A stretch of DNA of 64,000 nt from Acinetobacter baretiae (lineage in GTDB: Bacteria > Pseudomonadota > Gammaproteobacteria > Pseudomonadales > Moraxellaceae): positions 36,969 to 100,968 of the forward strand of contig NZ_VTDM01000017.1 in NCBI RefSeq assembly GCF_015627105.1, written 5' to 3'. Below are positions 47,593 to 57,620 of this stretch, piece after piece. The position numbers and the translations under genes were made by a program. The notes beneath the pieces are model-generated. The model ran no database searches and was not told the origin of the DNA. It was given only the letters and a program-made list of their open reading frames with translations. Positions within the stretch are counted from its first letter, which is position 1, and every line of letters begins with the position of its first letter.

Positions 47593-48720
47593 ATGAAACA
47601 GCACATTAAAACCTTACTCGTGATGAGTTCGTTGTCAGGTGTGGTATATGCTGAAGAACAAACAGGCCAACAAATTACACGGGTTACATCACAAAAAGTA
47701 CAATCTGCACCCTCGAGTTATTTTTCAGGAAAAGCGCAGTTTTCTCGGTTACCTCAAATGCCTTCAAAGGGTGATATTGCACCAGCATTGGTTCAATTTG
47801 AAGCAGGTGCAATCACACATTGGCATACACATCCTCACGGTCAATATTTGATTGTGACTGAGGGAGAGGGACGGACGCAAGAATGGGGTAAACCTATACA
47901 AATAATACGTCAAGGCGATGTGGTTTGGTGTCCACCCAATGTCAAGCATTGGCATGGGGCAAGCGAGCAACGTGCAATGTCACATATTGCATTATCACCT
48001 GTGGTACAAGATGGAAAAAATGTTGTGTGGCTAGAAGAAGTAAGTTTTCCTTCATCTGAACGCACAAATACTCCTTCCTCCAATACCTTTGTAACTTTAG
48101 AACAAAAACAGTTAAGTTTGATTCCCATTGCAGCCTTTACTGCTACAGGCGATTTAGTACAGTTAAAACCTGCCCTAATTCAAGCTTTAGATAACGGTTT
48201 GACAGTGAATCAAATGAAAGAAGTATTTGCTCACCAGTCTGCATATGTTGGATTTCCACGTGCTTTAAATGGCATGTTGACCTTCAAAAGTGTACTTGAG
48301 GAGCGAAAAAAACAAGGAATTAAAGATGAAGAGGGTGCTTTGCCTCATGTTTTAGCAGACAGTACTTCATATTATCAGCGAGGTATCGCACAGCTGAGTG
48401 CACTCAATAAAGCATCTGTTGTAGAGAACTCCAAACCATTATTTGATAATTTTTCACCCACGATGGATTATGCTTTGAAGTCACATTTATTTGGGTATTT
48501 ATTTAGTCGAGATAATTTATCTCCTTTAGATCGTGAACTTGTTGTCATAGGGAGTCTTTCGGCTTTAGGCGGTGTAAATGCTCAGCTTCGTTCACATTTA
48601 AAAATCACTCAAAACTTAGGTGTTCACAAAACTGAAATGCAACGCATCATTGTAATGTTACGACAATCTATAGGAGAGGATTGGGCCAGTAATACGCAAA
48701 ATGTTTTTAATGAAATTTAG
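47593..48720 (+). CDS. Exported cupin and carboxymuconolactone-decarboxylase fusion
   Basis: This 375-residue protein has a signal peptide (cleavage after VVYA, about residue 20), a cupin domain (about 60-150) with metal-binding histidines in HWHTHPHGQY and KHWHGAS, and two carboxymuconolactone-decarboxylase-like helical repeats (about 185-240 and 300-370). The second repeat lacks the CxxC pair of AhpD, so it is not a peroxidase of that type. GGGGA six bases before the ATG at 47593 supports this start over the ATG two codons earlier. The function in the periplasm is unknown. Confidence 0.82.
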   Translation: MKQHIKTLLVMSSLSGVVYAEEQTGQQITRVTSQKVQSAPSSYFSGKAQFSRLPQMPSKGDIAPALVQFEAGAITHWHTHPHGQYLIVTEGEGRTQEWGKPIQIIRQGDVVWCPPNVKHWHGASEQRAMSHIALSPVVQDGKNVVWLEEVSFPSSERTNTPSSNTFVTLEQKQLSLIPIAAFTATGDLVQLKPALIQALDNGLTVNQMKEVFAHQSAYVGFPRALNGMLTFKSVLEERKKQGIKDEEGALPHVLADSTSYYQRGIAQLSALNKASVVENSKPLFDNFSPTMDYALKSHLFGYLFSRDNLSPLDRELVVIGSLSALGGVNAQLRSHLKITQNLGVHKTEMQRIIVMLRQSIGEDWASNTQNVFNEI

Positions 48721-48820
48721 TTTTGAATTTGATGAAAAAACCAAAATATAAAAACGATTGAGTGTCTTTTTTACTTTTTCTTATTTGATATATTGCTCAT
48801 TTTAACGATGCTTTAAAACT

Positions 48821-48871
48821 AAAAAACCCACACCCTATGCGATTTAACACATGGTTTGTGTGGGTTTTTTT
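48821..48871. terminator. Bidirectional terminator between the cupin gene and glmS
   Basis: AAAAAACCCACAC (48821-48833) pairs with GTGTGGGTTTTTT (48858-48870) around a 24-base loop. A-tract and T-tract flank it, so it can end transcripts from both sides. Confidence 0.85.
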
Positions 48872-48930
48872 AGAAATTTAGGATGAAACTTTATTACTCT
48901 CTTACAAATAACGCATGCGAACTACATGAT

Positions 48931-50772
48931 TTATTCAACAGTCACTGATTTAGCTAGATTACGTGGCTGATCTACATCTGTACCACGTAATACCGCAACA
49001 TGATATGACAACAATTGCACTGGTACACTATAAATAATAGGGCTTAACCAATGGCTAATATGTGGTACTTTCACCACATGTTGGCGATCTTTGTCGGTAA
49101 TACCACTATGTTCATCGGCAAATACAAACAGTTCGCCACCACGTGCTTGTACCTCTTCCATATTCGATTTAAGTTTATCGAGCATGTCATCTTTAGGTGC
49201 CAAAATAACTACAGGCATATCGTTGTCCACCAAAGCCAATGGACCGTGTTTTAACTCACCTGCAGCATACCCTTCTGCATGAATATAAGAAATTTCTTTT
49301 AGCTTTAAAGCACCCTCTAAAGCGATAGGATAGTTGGTTCCACGCCCTAAAAATAAACAATGTTGTTTTTCAACAAACAGCTCAGATAAGCGTAAAATTT
49401 CAGCATTGTGTTGTAGTGTGTTGAGTAACACCTTTGGACAATGCCATAGATGCTCAATCATTTGCACTAAATCTTGCTCAGAAATACGATTTTGTACTTG
49501 CCCCATTTTTAAAATAAACAGCATTAATGCAGCAAGCTGTGTTGTAAAAGCTTTTGTTGAAGCAACACCAATTTCAGGGCCAGCTAAGGTCAGTAAGTGA
49601 TAGTTTGTTTCACGAACCATAGATGAGGTTGCAACGTTACAAATCGCCATACTTGAAATGCTAATATTCTTTGCTTTGGCACGCTTTTGTATATCACGCA
49701 GTGCAGCCAATGTGTCTGCTGTTTCACCAGACTGAGAAATACATACATATAAAGTATGTTCAACAATGACCGGTGAGCGGTAACGAAATTCGCTTGCAAT
49801 TTCAACTTGGCAAGGAAAATCAATCAGTTGTTCAAACCAATATTTTGCAATTAAACCAGAGTGGTAACTTGTACCACAGGCAATAATTTGTATTTGTTTA
49901 ATTTTTTTAAAGTCAACTTCAGCATGCTGTAAAAAATCATCACGCAGTGCATTGCCATTAAGTGCTTGTGAAATGGTTTGCTGTAATGCTTCTGGCTGCT
50001 CAAAAATTTCCTTGAGCATAAAATGCTTATATTCACCTTTTGATGCATGGCTGACGGTGGCATCTAATTCTTTGGTGAGACGTTCTACTTCATGCTGACC
50101 TTGTTCGTAAATACGTACGTCTTGACGGGTAATACATGCAATGTCACCCTCTTCAAGATAAATAAAGCGATTTGTAATAGGTAATAATGCCAATTGATCT
50201 GAACCAATGAAGTGTTCACCGATACCTACACCAATGACTAAAGGCGAACCTTCACGTACAGCAATCAGTTCATCTGGGTAATCTGCATGTACAATCCCTA
50301 AAGCAAAAGCCCCTTTTAGCTTTGGAACAATATGTTGTACAGCACCAAACAAAGTGGTATGCGTTTTTAATGCTTCAGTCATTAAATGCGCAACAACTTC
50401 AGTATCTGTTTGTGATGAAAATACATAGCCTTGCTGTTCGAGGCTGTCTTTAAGTTCAGCAAAGTTTTCAATAATACCGTTATGCACCACAGCAACCCGA
50501 TCTGAAAGGTGAGGGTGAGCATTATTTTCAGTAGGTTTACCATGAGTTGCCCAGCGTGTATGCGCAATCCCTAAACTACCTGTAATTTGACTGCTTTTAA
50601 CAGCCTCTTCTAAATTAATTACTTTTCCTACACGGCGTTCACGCAACACATGTTGTTGATTCACTAATGCTAAGCCTGCAGAGTCATAGCCACGATATTC
50701 AAGGCGTTTTAAACCCTCAATCAAAATTTCACTAATATTACGTTCAGCAACACCACCAACGATTCCACACAT
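48931..50772 (-). CDS. glmS: Glutamine--fructose-6-phosphate aminotransferase
   Basis: The 613-residue protein has the N-terminal Ntn glutaminase domain, with the catalytic cysteine right after the initiator in MCGIVGG. Two SIS domains follow (about 285-450 and 455-605), with GTSYHSGLIAKYW and GRGTNYPIALEGALKLKE, and the conserved C-terminal DVDQPRNLAKSVTVE. It makes glucosamine-6-phosphate for cell-wall and LPS synthesis. It lies 27 bp behind glmU as the last gene of the ribB-to-glmS block. Confidence 0.96.
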   Translation of the reverse strand: MCGIVGGVAERNISEILIEGLKRLEYRGYDSAGLALVNQQHVLRERRVGKVINLEEAVKSSQITGSLGIAHTRWATHGKPTENNAHPHLSDRVAVVHNGIIENFAELKDSLEQQGYVFSSQTDTEVVAHLMTEALKTHTTLFGAVQHIVPKLKGAFALGIVHADYPDELIAVREGSPLVIGVGIGEHFIGSDQLALLPITNRFIYLEEGDIACITRQDVRIYEQGQHEVERLTKELDATVSHASKGEYKHFMLKEIFEQPEALQQTISQALNGNALRDDFLQHAEVDFKKIKQIQIIACGTSYHSGLIAKYWFEQLIDFPCQVEIASEFRYRSPVIVEHTLYVCISQSGETADTLAALRDIQKRAKAKNISISSMAICNVATSSMVRETNYHLLTLAGPEIGVASTKAFTTQLAALMLFILKMGQVQNRISEQDLVQMIEHLWHCPKVLLNTLQHNAEILRLSELFVEKQHCLFLGRGTNYPIALEGALKLKEISYIHAEGYAAGELKHGPLALVDNDMPVVILAPKDDMLDKLKSNMEEVQARGGELFVFADEHSGITDKDRQHVVKVPHISHWLSPIIYSVPVQLLSYHVAVLRGTDVDQPRNLAKSVTVE

Positions 50773-50799
50773 ACTTTATACCTCTAATTTTTAATGTTT

Positions 50800-52161
50800 T
50801 TATTTGCTTTTTTGTGGACGTTGATAATCTGATTTTTCAACTTGCATGGCACGTCCAATGGCCAATGCATTGTTGGCAACGTCACGAGTAACGACTGAGC
50901 CTGCAGCAACAGTTGCACCATCTCCAATGTGAATTGGCGCAACTAATGCACTATTTGAACCAATAAAGGCAGATTCACCGATGTGCGTTTTATGTTTGTT
51001 TACGCCATCATAGTTACAAGTAATGGTTCCAGCACCAATATTGGTATGTTGTCCCACTATTGCATCACCCAAATAGGTAAAATGATTGGCTTTGACCCCT
51101 TGCGCTAACAGACTATTTTTGACCTCAACAAAATTCCCAATATGAACCTGATTGGCAAGTACACTGCCAGGACGAAGTCGAGCAAATGGGCCAATCATGT
51201 TGTTTTCTCCCACAACAGCATGGTCAAATATGCTATAGGGCTGTACTTTGGTATAGGCTGCAATTTTTGTATGTTTTAAAACACAACCTGTCCCAATTTC
51301 AACGCCATCACCTAGTTCACAGTCACCTTCAATGATCACGTTGGTATCAATACGCACATCACGCCCGACTTTGAGTGAACCCCGTAAGTCAAAACGATCT
51401 GGGTCTGCAAATGTTACACCGTCACGCATTAAGCTGAGTGCCTGTTGTGATTGATACTCTCTTTCAAGCTTTGATAGTTGTACACGATCATTGACACCTT
51501 CGACTTCAAAGGCCATCTCTGGTTGAATCGATGCAACGTTTAAGCCATCAGCAACCGCCATTTCAATAATATCTGTTAAGTAATACTCACCTTGGGCATT
51601 TTGATTTGACAAACGTGGTAACCATTCGTGAAGCTTTTGATTACTTACACAATATATTCCTGTATTAATTTCTTGAATACATTGTTGTTCTGTAGACGCA
51701 TCTTTATGTTCTACAATGGCTTGAATTTGATCGTGATGACGTACAATTCTGCCGTAGCCTGTTGGGTCTGCAACCTGTAAGGTGATCATCCCAATCCCTG
51801 TTTTTTCAGAGGCTTTGAGTAGTCGTTGGAGTGTATGAGCACTTACTAAAGGAACATCGCCATATAAAATTAAAGACGTGCCCGAAGTTGCTAAAACAGG
51901 TAACACCATTTGTACAGCATGTCCTGTACCGAGTTGTTCTGTTTGTTCGACCCAACGCATATTTTCTTGTGAAAATGCGTCTTTAACGAGAGCACCACCA
52001 TGGCCAAAAATTGTAATTATGTCTTGTGCTTGTAATTGTTTTGCTGTTTCAATCACATGGCCAAGTAATGGTTTGCCTGCCAATGGTTGTAATACCTTGG
52101 GTAACAAAGATCGCATGCGAGTGCCTTTTCCCGCAGCTAAAATAATAACAGTTGTTGACAT
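50800..52161 (-). CDS. glmU: Bifunctional N-acetylglucosamine-1-phosphate uridyltransferase / glucosamine-1-phosphate acetyltransferase
   Basis: The 453-residue protein has an N-terminal nucleotidyltransferase half ([12 protein letters not shown]) and a C-terminal left-handed beta-helix (hexapeptide repeats such as [10 protein letters not shown]), with NFVEVKNS and [11 protein letters not shown] of the acetyltransferase site. It makes UDP-GlcNAc. The ATG at 52161 has AGGG five bases upstream; two earlier in-frame codons are less likely. Confidence 0.95.
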   Translation of the reverse strand: MSTTVIILAAGKGTRMRSLLPKVLQPLAGKPLLGHVIETAKQLQAQDIITIFGHGGALVKDAFSQENMRWVEQTEQLGTGHAVQMVLPVLATSGTSLILYGDVPLVSAHTLQRLLKASEKTGIGMITLQVADPTGYGRIVRHHDQIQAIVEHKDASTEQQCIQEINTGIYCVSNQKLHEWLPRLSNQNAQGEYYLTDIIEMAVADGLNVASIQPEMAFEVEGVNDRVQLSKLEREYQSQQALSLMRDGVTFADPDRFDLRGSLKVGRDVRIDTNVIIEGDCELGDGVEIGTGCVLKHTKIAAYTKVQPYSIFDHAVVGENNMIGPFARLRPGSVLANQVHIGNFVEVKNSLLAQGVKANHFTYLGDAIVGQHTNIGAGTITCNYDGVNKHKTHIGESAFIGSNSALVAPIHIGDGATVAAGSVVTRDVANNALAIGRAMQVEKSDYQRPQKSK

Positions 52162-52182
52162 AATCACCCTACAAGTTTGTAG

Positions 52183-52695
52183 TTAAGCTGATAAATAAAT
52201 CAAAATACACAGTGCAGCCCATGCCCCTGCTAAGAGGTCATCAAACATAATACCAAACCCACCTGACAGTTTTTGGTCTGCAACACAAATTGGCCACGGT
52301 TTCCAAATATCAAACAAACGAAACAGCGCAAAACCAATAAATAACCATTGTACACTCATGATATTAAAATAGATTAAAGGCAAGAATGTAATAGATTGCC
52401 CAGCAAACTCATCCCAAACAATTCGTCCATCGTCATCGACGTGCATAATTTTGGCTGTATGACCACAGATGGCAATTCCCAATATAGACATCATGACAAT
52501 TGTAATGGCAGATAGGTTAAAGCCAATGCTGTACCATATGGGTATAAATAATAAAGCAAATGCTGAGCCAAATGTGCCTGGTGCTTTAGGTAGGAGCCCA
52601 GAACCTAGACCTACGCCTAAAAAAACAATGAAACGTTGTGGCCAAGATAATCGACTAAAACGAAGTTTAGGTTTGTGCAAAGTGTTGATATCCAT
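52183..52695 (-). CDS. pgpA: Phosphatidylglycerophosphatase A
   Basis: The 170-residue inner-membrane protein has FLGVGLGSGLLPKAPGTFGSAFA (the PgpA active-site start), a mid-chain DEFAGQ and a C-terminal DDLLAG. It dephosphorylates phosphatidylglycerophosphate to phosphatidylglycerol. It overlaps thiL by 29 bp, as often seen for this gene pair. Confidence 0.93.
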   Translation of the reverse strand: MDINTLHKPKLRFSRLSWPQRFIVFLGVGLGSGLLPKAPGTFGSAFALLFIPIWYSIGFNLSAITIVMMSILGIAICGHTAKIMHVDDDGRIVWDEFAGQSITFLPLIYFNIMSVQWLFIGFALFRLFDIWKPWPICVADQKLSGGFGIMFDDLLAGAWAALCILIYLSA

Positions 52696-53596
52696 GTAAA
52701 TCTAAATCTTGTCGTTTTTCTTGATAGTACAGTCTTAGCCCTACAGGCGCTTCTATACGTCCAATAATATGCACAGGTACAGACAGCTCTTTTTGTATGA
52801 GTTGTTGGTAATTTTTTTCAGAGATAGTAAAGCAAAGTTCATAGTCATCACCTCCTGCCAAAGCATATTGCCATTGTTTGGTGTGTGGTAGATGATGTAG
52901 TGCAGGGTCGAGCGGGAGCGTTTCTAAATCGAGTCGGGCACCGACTTTAGAGGCCAATAAAATATGATTCAAATCTTGAATAAGACCATCTGAAAGGTCA
53001 ATCATACTCGATGCTAACCCTTGTAACTGTTGGCCAAGTAGACAGCGTGGGCTCGGATAATCAAGACGTTGTTGTAAGGGGTGTCCTAGATGTTGTAAGC
53101 CAAAGGCTGCATCGCCTAGTTGCCCACTGACAACCACATAATCTCCGACGCATGCACCTTGTCGTTTGATGGCTTGCCCTTTTTTGACCCAACCTAACGC
53201 TGTTACGGATATGGTTAAATGTTGGCCTTGGGTTGTATCACCACCTATTAAATCGACATGATGGGGTGCACAGCAGTCAAAAATGCCATTTGAAAAGTCT
53301 TTTAACCAAGCATGATCGATCTGCGGCAAAGTGATGGCCAATAAAATACTGTGTGCAGTTGCACCCATTGCGGCCAGATCAGATAAATTCACTGCAACAC
53401 TTTTCCAACCAATGGCATGTGCTGAGGTGTTGGTTGGAAAGTGTCGCCCTGCCACAAGCGTATCGGTACAAATGACCAATTCATGGTTGGGCGGGGGAGA
53501 AACAATTGCCGAATCATCGCAGATGCCTAGTACAACATTATTTTGATACAAGCGAGCTTGTTTGAAGTACTGTTCAATAATTGAGAATTCGGCCAT
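52667..53596 (-). CDS. thiL: Thiamine-monophosphate kinase
   Basis: The 309-residue PurM-like fold enzyme has GICDDSAIVSPP, CTDTLVAGRHFP, AVNLSDLAAMGA and LIGGDTTQG, the metal- and ATP-binding segments of ThiL. It phosphorylates thiamine monophosphate to the diphosphate cofactor. Placed between nusB and pgpA in the usual gammaproteobacterial order. Confidence 0.94.
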   Translation of the reverse strand: MAEFSIIEQYFKQARLYQNNVVLGICDDSAIVSPPPNHELVICTDTLVAGRHFPTNTSAHAIGWKSVAVNLSDLAAMGATAHSILLAITLPQIDHAWLKDFSNGIFDCCAPHHVDLIGGDTTQGQHLTISVTALGWVKKGQAIKRQGACVGDYVVVSGQLGDAAFGLQHLGHPLQQRLDYPSPRCLLGQQLQGLASSMIDLSDGLIQDLNHILLASKVGARLDLETLPLDPALHHLPHTKQWQYALAGGDDYELCFTISEKNYQQLIQKELSVPVHIIGRIEAPVGLRLYYQEKRQDLDLHGYQHFAQT

Positions 53597-53613
53597 AGAT
53601 TGTATGTTCTACT

Positions 53614-54057
53614 TTAAGCGTGTTTTTCTGCTTGGCGTAATGTTTGCGCTAAGCGGTCAAGTACACCATTGATGTATTTGTGGCTGTCTGCACCACCAAA
53701 ATGTTTACCGAGTTCAATAGATTCATCTAAAACAACACGGTAAGGAATTTCGGCATGATCACGCAACTCGTAAGCGCCTAAGCGTAAAATCGCAAGCTCT
53801 ACGCCATCTAAAGCAGAGAGTTCACGGTCTAAAACACCCAATAGCAGTTGATCTAATACCTCATGTTCTGCAATCACTTGTGTGAGCAGTTCATGATAGT
53901 AGTTTAAATCTACTTTATGCATGGCATTGTCAGCACGTGTACGTGCTTCAATTTGATGCGATGGGTTTTTGCTCATTTGCCATTCATAAATTCCTTGAAC
54001 AGCAAAGCGGCGGGCTTTACGTTTTGCAGCATACACTGCTTGTAATGTTTGTGACAT
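53614..54057 (-). CDS. nusB: Transcription antitermination factor NusB
   Basis: This 147-residue all-helical RNA-binding protein has [14 protein letters not shown] at the N-terminus and [31 protein letters not shown] near the C-terminus (quoted in part; residues about 100-130). It joins NusE/S10 in rRNA antitermination. It starts 3 bp behind ribH. Confidence 0.94.
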   Translation of the reverse strand: MSQTLQAVYAAKRKARRFAVQGIYEWQMSKNPSHQIEARTRADNAMHKVDLNYYHELLTQVIAEHEVLDQLLLGVLDRELSALDGVELAILRLGAYELRDHAEIPYRVVLDESIELGKHFGGADSHKYINGVLDRLAQTLRQAEKHA

Positions 54058-54060
54058 CGA

Positions 54061-54531
54061 TTAAATTGCCTTTAACAAGTTAACCATTTCAATGGCCGTC
54101 AAAGCAGCTTCGCTGCCTTTGTTGCCCGCTTTAGTACCTGAACGTTCGATGGCCTGTTCAATGCTGTCTGTTGTAAGCACACCATTAATGACAGGTAAGC
54201 CTGTGTCTAAGCCAACTACGCCTAAACCTTTAGCACATTCACCTGCAACAAAGTCAAAGTGAGGTGTGCTTCCACGAATCACGGCACCAAGCGCAATAAT
54301 GGCATCGTAAGTTGATGTTTTCGCTAATTTCTTAGCAACAACAGGAAGTTCCCATGCACCAGGTGCATGAACAACAGTAATATTTTCTTCAGCAACACCA
54401 TGACGCTTTAGTGTGTCAATGGCTCCTTCTAAAAGGTGTTCAACCACGAAACTGTTAAAACGGCCAACAACAATCGCATAATGACCTTCACCTGCGAGAT
54501 GCATTAAACCTTCAATACGGCGAATAGCCAT
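54061..54531 (-). CDS. ribH: 6,7-dimethyl-8-ribityllumazine synthase
   Basis: The 156-residue protein has [39 protein letters not shown] and the conserved [17 protein letters not shown]. It joins the DHBP product of RibB to the pyrimidine intermediate to form lumazine. It lies 9 bp behind the ribB-like gene. Called ribE in E. coli. Confidence 0.95.
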   Translation of the reverse strand: MAIRRIEGLMHLAGEGHYAIVVGRFNSFVVEHLLEGAIDTLKRHGVAEENITVVHAPGAWELPVVAKKLAKTSTYDAIIALGAVIRGSTPHFDFVAGECAKGLGVVGLDTGLPVINGVLTTDSIEQAIERSGTKAGNKGSEAALTAIEMVNLLKAI

Positions 54532-54540
54532 AATAACCTC

Positions 54541-55662
54541 TTATTTTTCAGTCAATTGATCGGCAGAAATATATTCTACCACTTCTAAGTTAAAGCCAGA
54601 AAGTGCATTAAATCGCAGTGGTGAGCTAAGTAATTTCATTTTCTCAACACCTAAGTCACGCAAGATTTGTGCACCAACACCTGTTGTTTGGTATTGCCGA
54701 GATAACTCTGAGCTTGACTTGGCCGTTTTAGGCAAGTTAAGCGTAGTAAATGCATGCCCTAAATCTAATAAGTGATTTTGTCCAATCCATACTAAAACGG
54801 CACGTTCGCTAGAAGCAACGTATTGTAAAGACTGGTCTAAACTCCAACTGGTTTTACCCGAGCTGTTTTTGAGTTTAAGTAAATCACGTAATGGATTAAA
54901 ACCATGTACCCGCACAGTGGTCACACCCTCTTGAGGCTCACCTTTAACAATGGCTAAGTGTGTTTCTGTGTTCCCATGTTCTTTGTAACGAAATAGCTCA
55001 AAAGAACCATATTCAGTTTCAATCGTTTCTTGGCTTAAACGTTCAACAGTTTGTTCACTGGTCATACGGTGATGAATCAGGTCAGCGATTGTACCAATTT
55101 TTAAGCCATGTTTCTCGGCAAATTTTTCTAAATCTGCTCGACGTGCCATTGTGCCGTCTTCATTAATGATTTCGCAGATCACAGAAGCAGGCTCTAAGCC
55201 TGCAAGACGAGATAAATCTGATCCAGCTTCCGTATGGCCTGCACGATGTAGTACACCACCTGGCTGAGCCATTAATGGAAAAATGTGTCCAGGTTGTACG
55301 ATATCTGCAGGTTTAGCTTGAGGTGAAACTGCGGTACGAATGGTATGAGCACGTTCAGCAGGAGAGATTCCTGTCGTAATTCCTTCACACGCTTCAATAG
55401 AGAGAGTGAAATTGGTTCCGTGTTGTGCTCCATTTTGGTCAACCATCAATGGAAGTTTGAGTTGTTGACAGCGTTCTTTGCTTAAAGTGAGACACACTAA
55501 ACCACGTGCATGGGTAATCATAAAATTAATGTCTTCAGGGCGTACGTGAGTTGCCGCCATGACCAAGTCACCTTCGTTTTCTCGATCTTCATCATCCATT
55601 AAAATGACCATTTTTCCAGCACGGATATCTTCGATCAGTTCTTCTACAGTATTGAGTGGCAT
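54541..55662 (-). CDS. ribB: 3,4-dihydroxy-2-butanone-4-phosphate synthase fused to a degenerate GTP cyclohydrolase II domain
   Basis: The protein has 373 residues. Residues about 1-205 are an intact RibB domain, with the acidic DDEDRENEGD (metal and substrate), HTEAGSDLSRLAG and ICEIINEDG. Residues about 210-373 align to the RibA domain, but the zinc-binding cysteine triad expected in the SEC...RCDC region is absent and replaced by VRVHGFNPLRDLLKLK, so it is unlikely to open GTP. Such RibB-RibX proteins are known in other gammaproteobacteria. AGGT six bases before the ATG at 55662 sets the start. Confidence 0.9.
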   Translation of the reverse strand: MPLNTVEELIEDIRAGKMVILMDDEDRENEGDLVMAATHVRPEDINFMITHARGLVCLTLSKERCQQLKLPLMVDQNGAQHGTNFTLSIEACEGITTGISPAERAHTIRTAVSPQAKPADIVQPGHIFPLMAQPGGVLHRAGHTEAGSDLSRLAGLEPASVICEIINEDGTMARRADLEKFAEKHGLKIGTIADLIHHRMTSEQTVERLSQETIETEYGSFELFRYKEHGNTETHLAIVKGEPQEGVTTVRVHGFNPLRDLLKLKNSSGKTSWSLDQSLQYVASSERAVLVWIGQNHLLDLGHAFTTLNLPKTAKSSSELSRQYQTTGVGAQILRDLGVEKMKLLSSPLRFNALSGFNLEVVEYISADQLTEK

Positions 55663-55970
55663 TTTTTTACCTATGCCCAATACATTTTCAGGCCAATGCA
55701 CTGGGTTTGTTGTTAATCTATTGTGGTCTCTTGTGCTTACGCATGAGAGGTAAGCGATTTGAATATATCAGGCTACAATAAAGTAAATTGTCAGTGATGA
55801 AAAGAGATGAGTGGTATTTTGATGTGATCTAAAAGAAATCGCAGTATGCATATTTATACTTTCATGGTTATTTGACATTGTGAATCATCGTTTATGTATA
55901 AATATTCTTTTATTTTTTAAATTGTATTATATGACATTATTTTTTGGTTTTCAGATAAAAGAGTATAGTC

Positions 55971-56132
55971 ATGATTGAGCTTATTTCATTACTCGGTGAA
56001 GCCATTACTGCAAGTCAAGATATCAAACAAAGTTATAAAACTCTCTCTAAAACGGGAAAAATTTGGTTTTCTTTGTTTCTTATCTTGATAATTGCATTCA
56101 TTGTTGGCATATGTATTTTAGATGATCTCTAA
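55971..56132 (+). CDS. 53-residue membrane-anchored small protein
   Basis: The ORF encodes a polar N-terminal half (MIELISLLGEAITASQDIKQ and on to about residue 30) and a C-terminal hydrophobic helix (about 31-49, starting IWFSLFLILIIA) with an acidic end. AAAGAG seven bases before the ATG is a fair ribosome binding site. It lies in the gap between ribB and the smp-like gene and converges on the latter with 19 bp between stops. I know no family for it. The tail orientation suggests a single-pass membrane protein. Confidence 0.6.
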   Translation: MIELISLLGEAITASQDIKQSYKTLSKTGKIWFSLFLILIIAFIVGICILDDL

Positions 56133-56151
56133 GCGCTTTGAATCGAAATGA

Positions 56152-57375
56152 TTAACCTTTTAAAATCTGTGTTCTGATCCGTTGTGCTAAGTCAGCACAG
56201 TCATGATTCATTCCATTAATTAAATAAGCATGACGAGTTAATGCATTGGTTGGGTGAGGAAGTGTAACCAACTGATAGCACTGTGTCATACTTTGCAAAA
56301 ATTTATGATTAATATATACCGCACTTTCTTTGCCGGTTAAAGATTGCGTTAAACGTTTTGCAGCAGGGAGTGCATCGAGTTGCATGTCTTTGACTCCACT
56401 TGAAATGGCACAACGAGTATGTAAAACAAAACGCTTTTCTTCTCTATAACGTCTGTAAAGAACATCTGATAACATTTGAAATACTGCACAGATCATCATG
56501 AGACATTCGGCATCTTTGTATTTTTCTGCATCAATTTCAACGGTTACCCCATGCGCATCAAAACTGTTGCTGATGATAAAATCATCGACTGAAATGTTAT
56601 AGTGTTGAGCACACTGCGTGATGGTTTTATTTAAAAAAAGTTGGCATAAATTAAAATAAGCCTGTGTGACAGATTGACTGACCGTATCGAGCAGTTGTTT
56701 GGGGTCGTAAAATTGAATATTTAAACAAATGGTTTTTTCATTAATATGCTCTACAGTGCTTTCTTCGACATCCTCTTCAGGAGAGGTGGGCACACATGTA
56801 TTTGATGGGTCTGATTGAGCCATAGACAATGCTTGATTTAATGTAGAAATTTGTTGTTTTAATTCATTTTCATGAGCTAGGCGAGCTAAATACTCACGGC
56901 GAGTAGGTCGAGCAATCAAACGATAAGCCAACCATAAGAAAACATAAAGCAATAATGACAATGTCATTGCGAGCCATTCACTACGCAAAATTTCCCCAAT
57001 ACTTGGTTCAATGAGCGTTAGCTGAACTTGTCCAATTTTACGCTCACCTTGCATGATGTCTCTTGAAAAAACCTCACCTGAGCGTGTTTGTTCTAACCCT
57101 GCTGTTGCTAAAACCTGTTGACTGGCATCGAGTATGCGCAAAGAGGCTACGCTTGGATTTGTTGCGTAACGATTGCCAATCAGTGCTAAAGAGACGGTAT
57201 TAGGTGGCATCATTTCTGGCAGACTGTCTGTAATAAGCTGACTGGTCATGAGCTGACCTTGGTTTGCACGATTTTCTTTGAGTTGATGTGTCGTTGCAAT
57301 GACCAATAACAGTGTTTGTAGTACAAAACATACAATCAGTAAGCTGGCAAAAAGCCCTTGTCTAGGTGCGTTCAA
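56152..57375 (-). CDS. AhpA/YtjB-type (Smp-like) membrane protein
   Basis: The 407-residue protein has two membrane helices (about 8-28 and 135-155) flanking an extracytoplasmic domain, with a cytoplasmic C-terminal region of about 250 residues. The N-terminal half resembles the SMP_2/AhpA/YtjB family, and its divergent placement next to serB is the same as smp in E. coli. The C-terminal domain is longer than in E. coli Smp and has no motif I know. The function is unknown. Confidence 0.65.
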   Translation of the reverse strand: MNAPRQGLFASLLIVCFVLQTLLLVIATTHQLKENRANQGQLMTSQLITDSLPEMMPPNTVSLALIGNRYATNPSVASLRILDASQQVLATAGLEQTRSGEVFSRDIMQGERKIGQVQLTLIEPSIGEILRSEWLAMTLSLLLYVFLWLAYRLIARPTRREYLARLAHENELKQQISTLNQALSMAQSDPSNTCVPTSPEEDVEESTVEHINEKTICLNIQFYDPKQLLDTVSQSVTQAYFNLCQLFLNKTITQCAQHYNISVDDFIISNSFDAHGVTVEIDAEKYKDAECLMMICAVFQMLSDVLYRRYREEKRFVLHTRCAISSGVKDMQLDALPAAKRLTQSLTGKESAVYINHKFLQSMTQCYQLVTLPHPTNALTRHAYLINGMNHDCADLAQRIRTQILKG

Positions 57376-57620
57376 GATATATTTCCAAATCAGAGTCGTT
57401 TATTTTATGCTCATTTTATGACTACAATAGCGTGTGCTTATTCCAGCCGCAGTACAGCGTGTTTTACCGCCAACGATACGCATATGTTTGATTTATATAC
57501 ACGGTCTGATATTTTCATTCAACATCAGGTTGTATCTACCCATAAATCAAGCTAATTTTAACATAAGAAATCAAAGCGATTGTTTGATTGAAACCAATTT
57601 GTAACGCAGAAGATAGATAA

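Noticed and set aside
55872..55908. Sigma-70 promoter with TTGACA at 55872 for the 53-residue gene
   Set aside because: The -35 element is perfect, but the best -10 (TATAAA) is 19 bases away and the alternatives match poorly. Kept out of the feature list.
55663..55970. Possible FMN riboswitch before the riboflavin genes
   Set aside because: The conserved RFN segments were not found on the minus strand in this gap.
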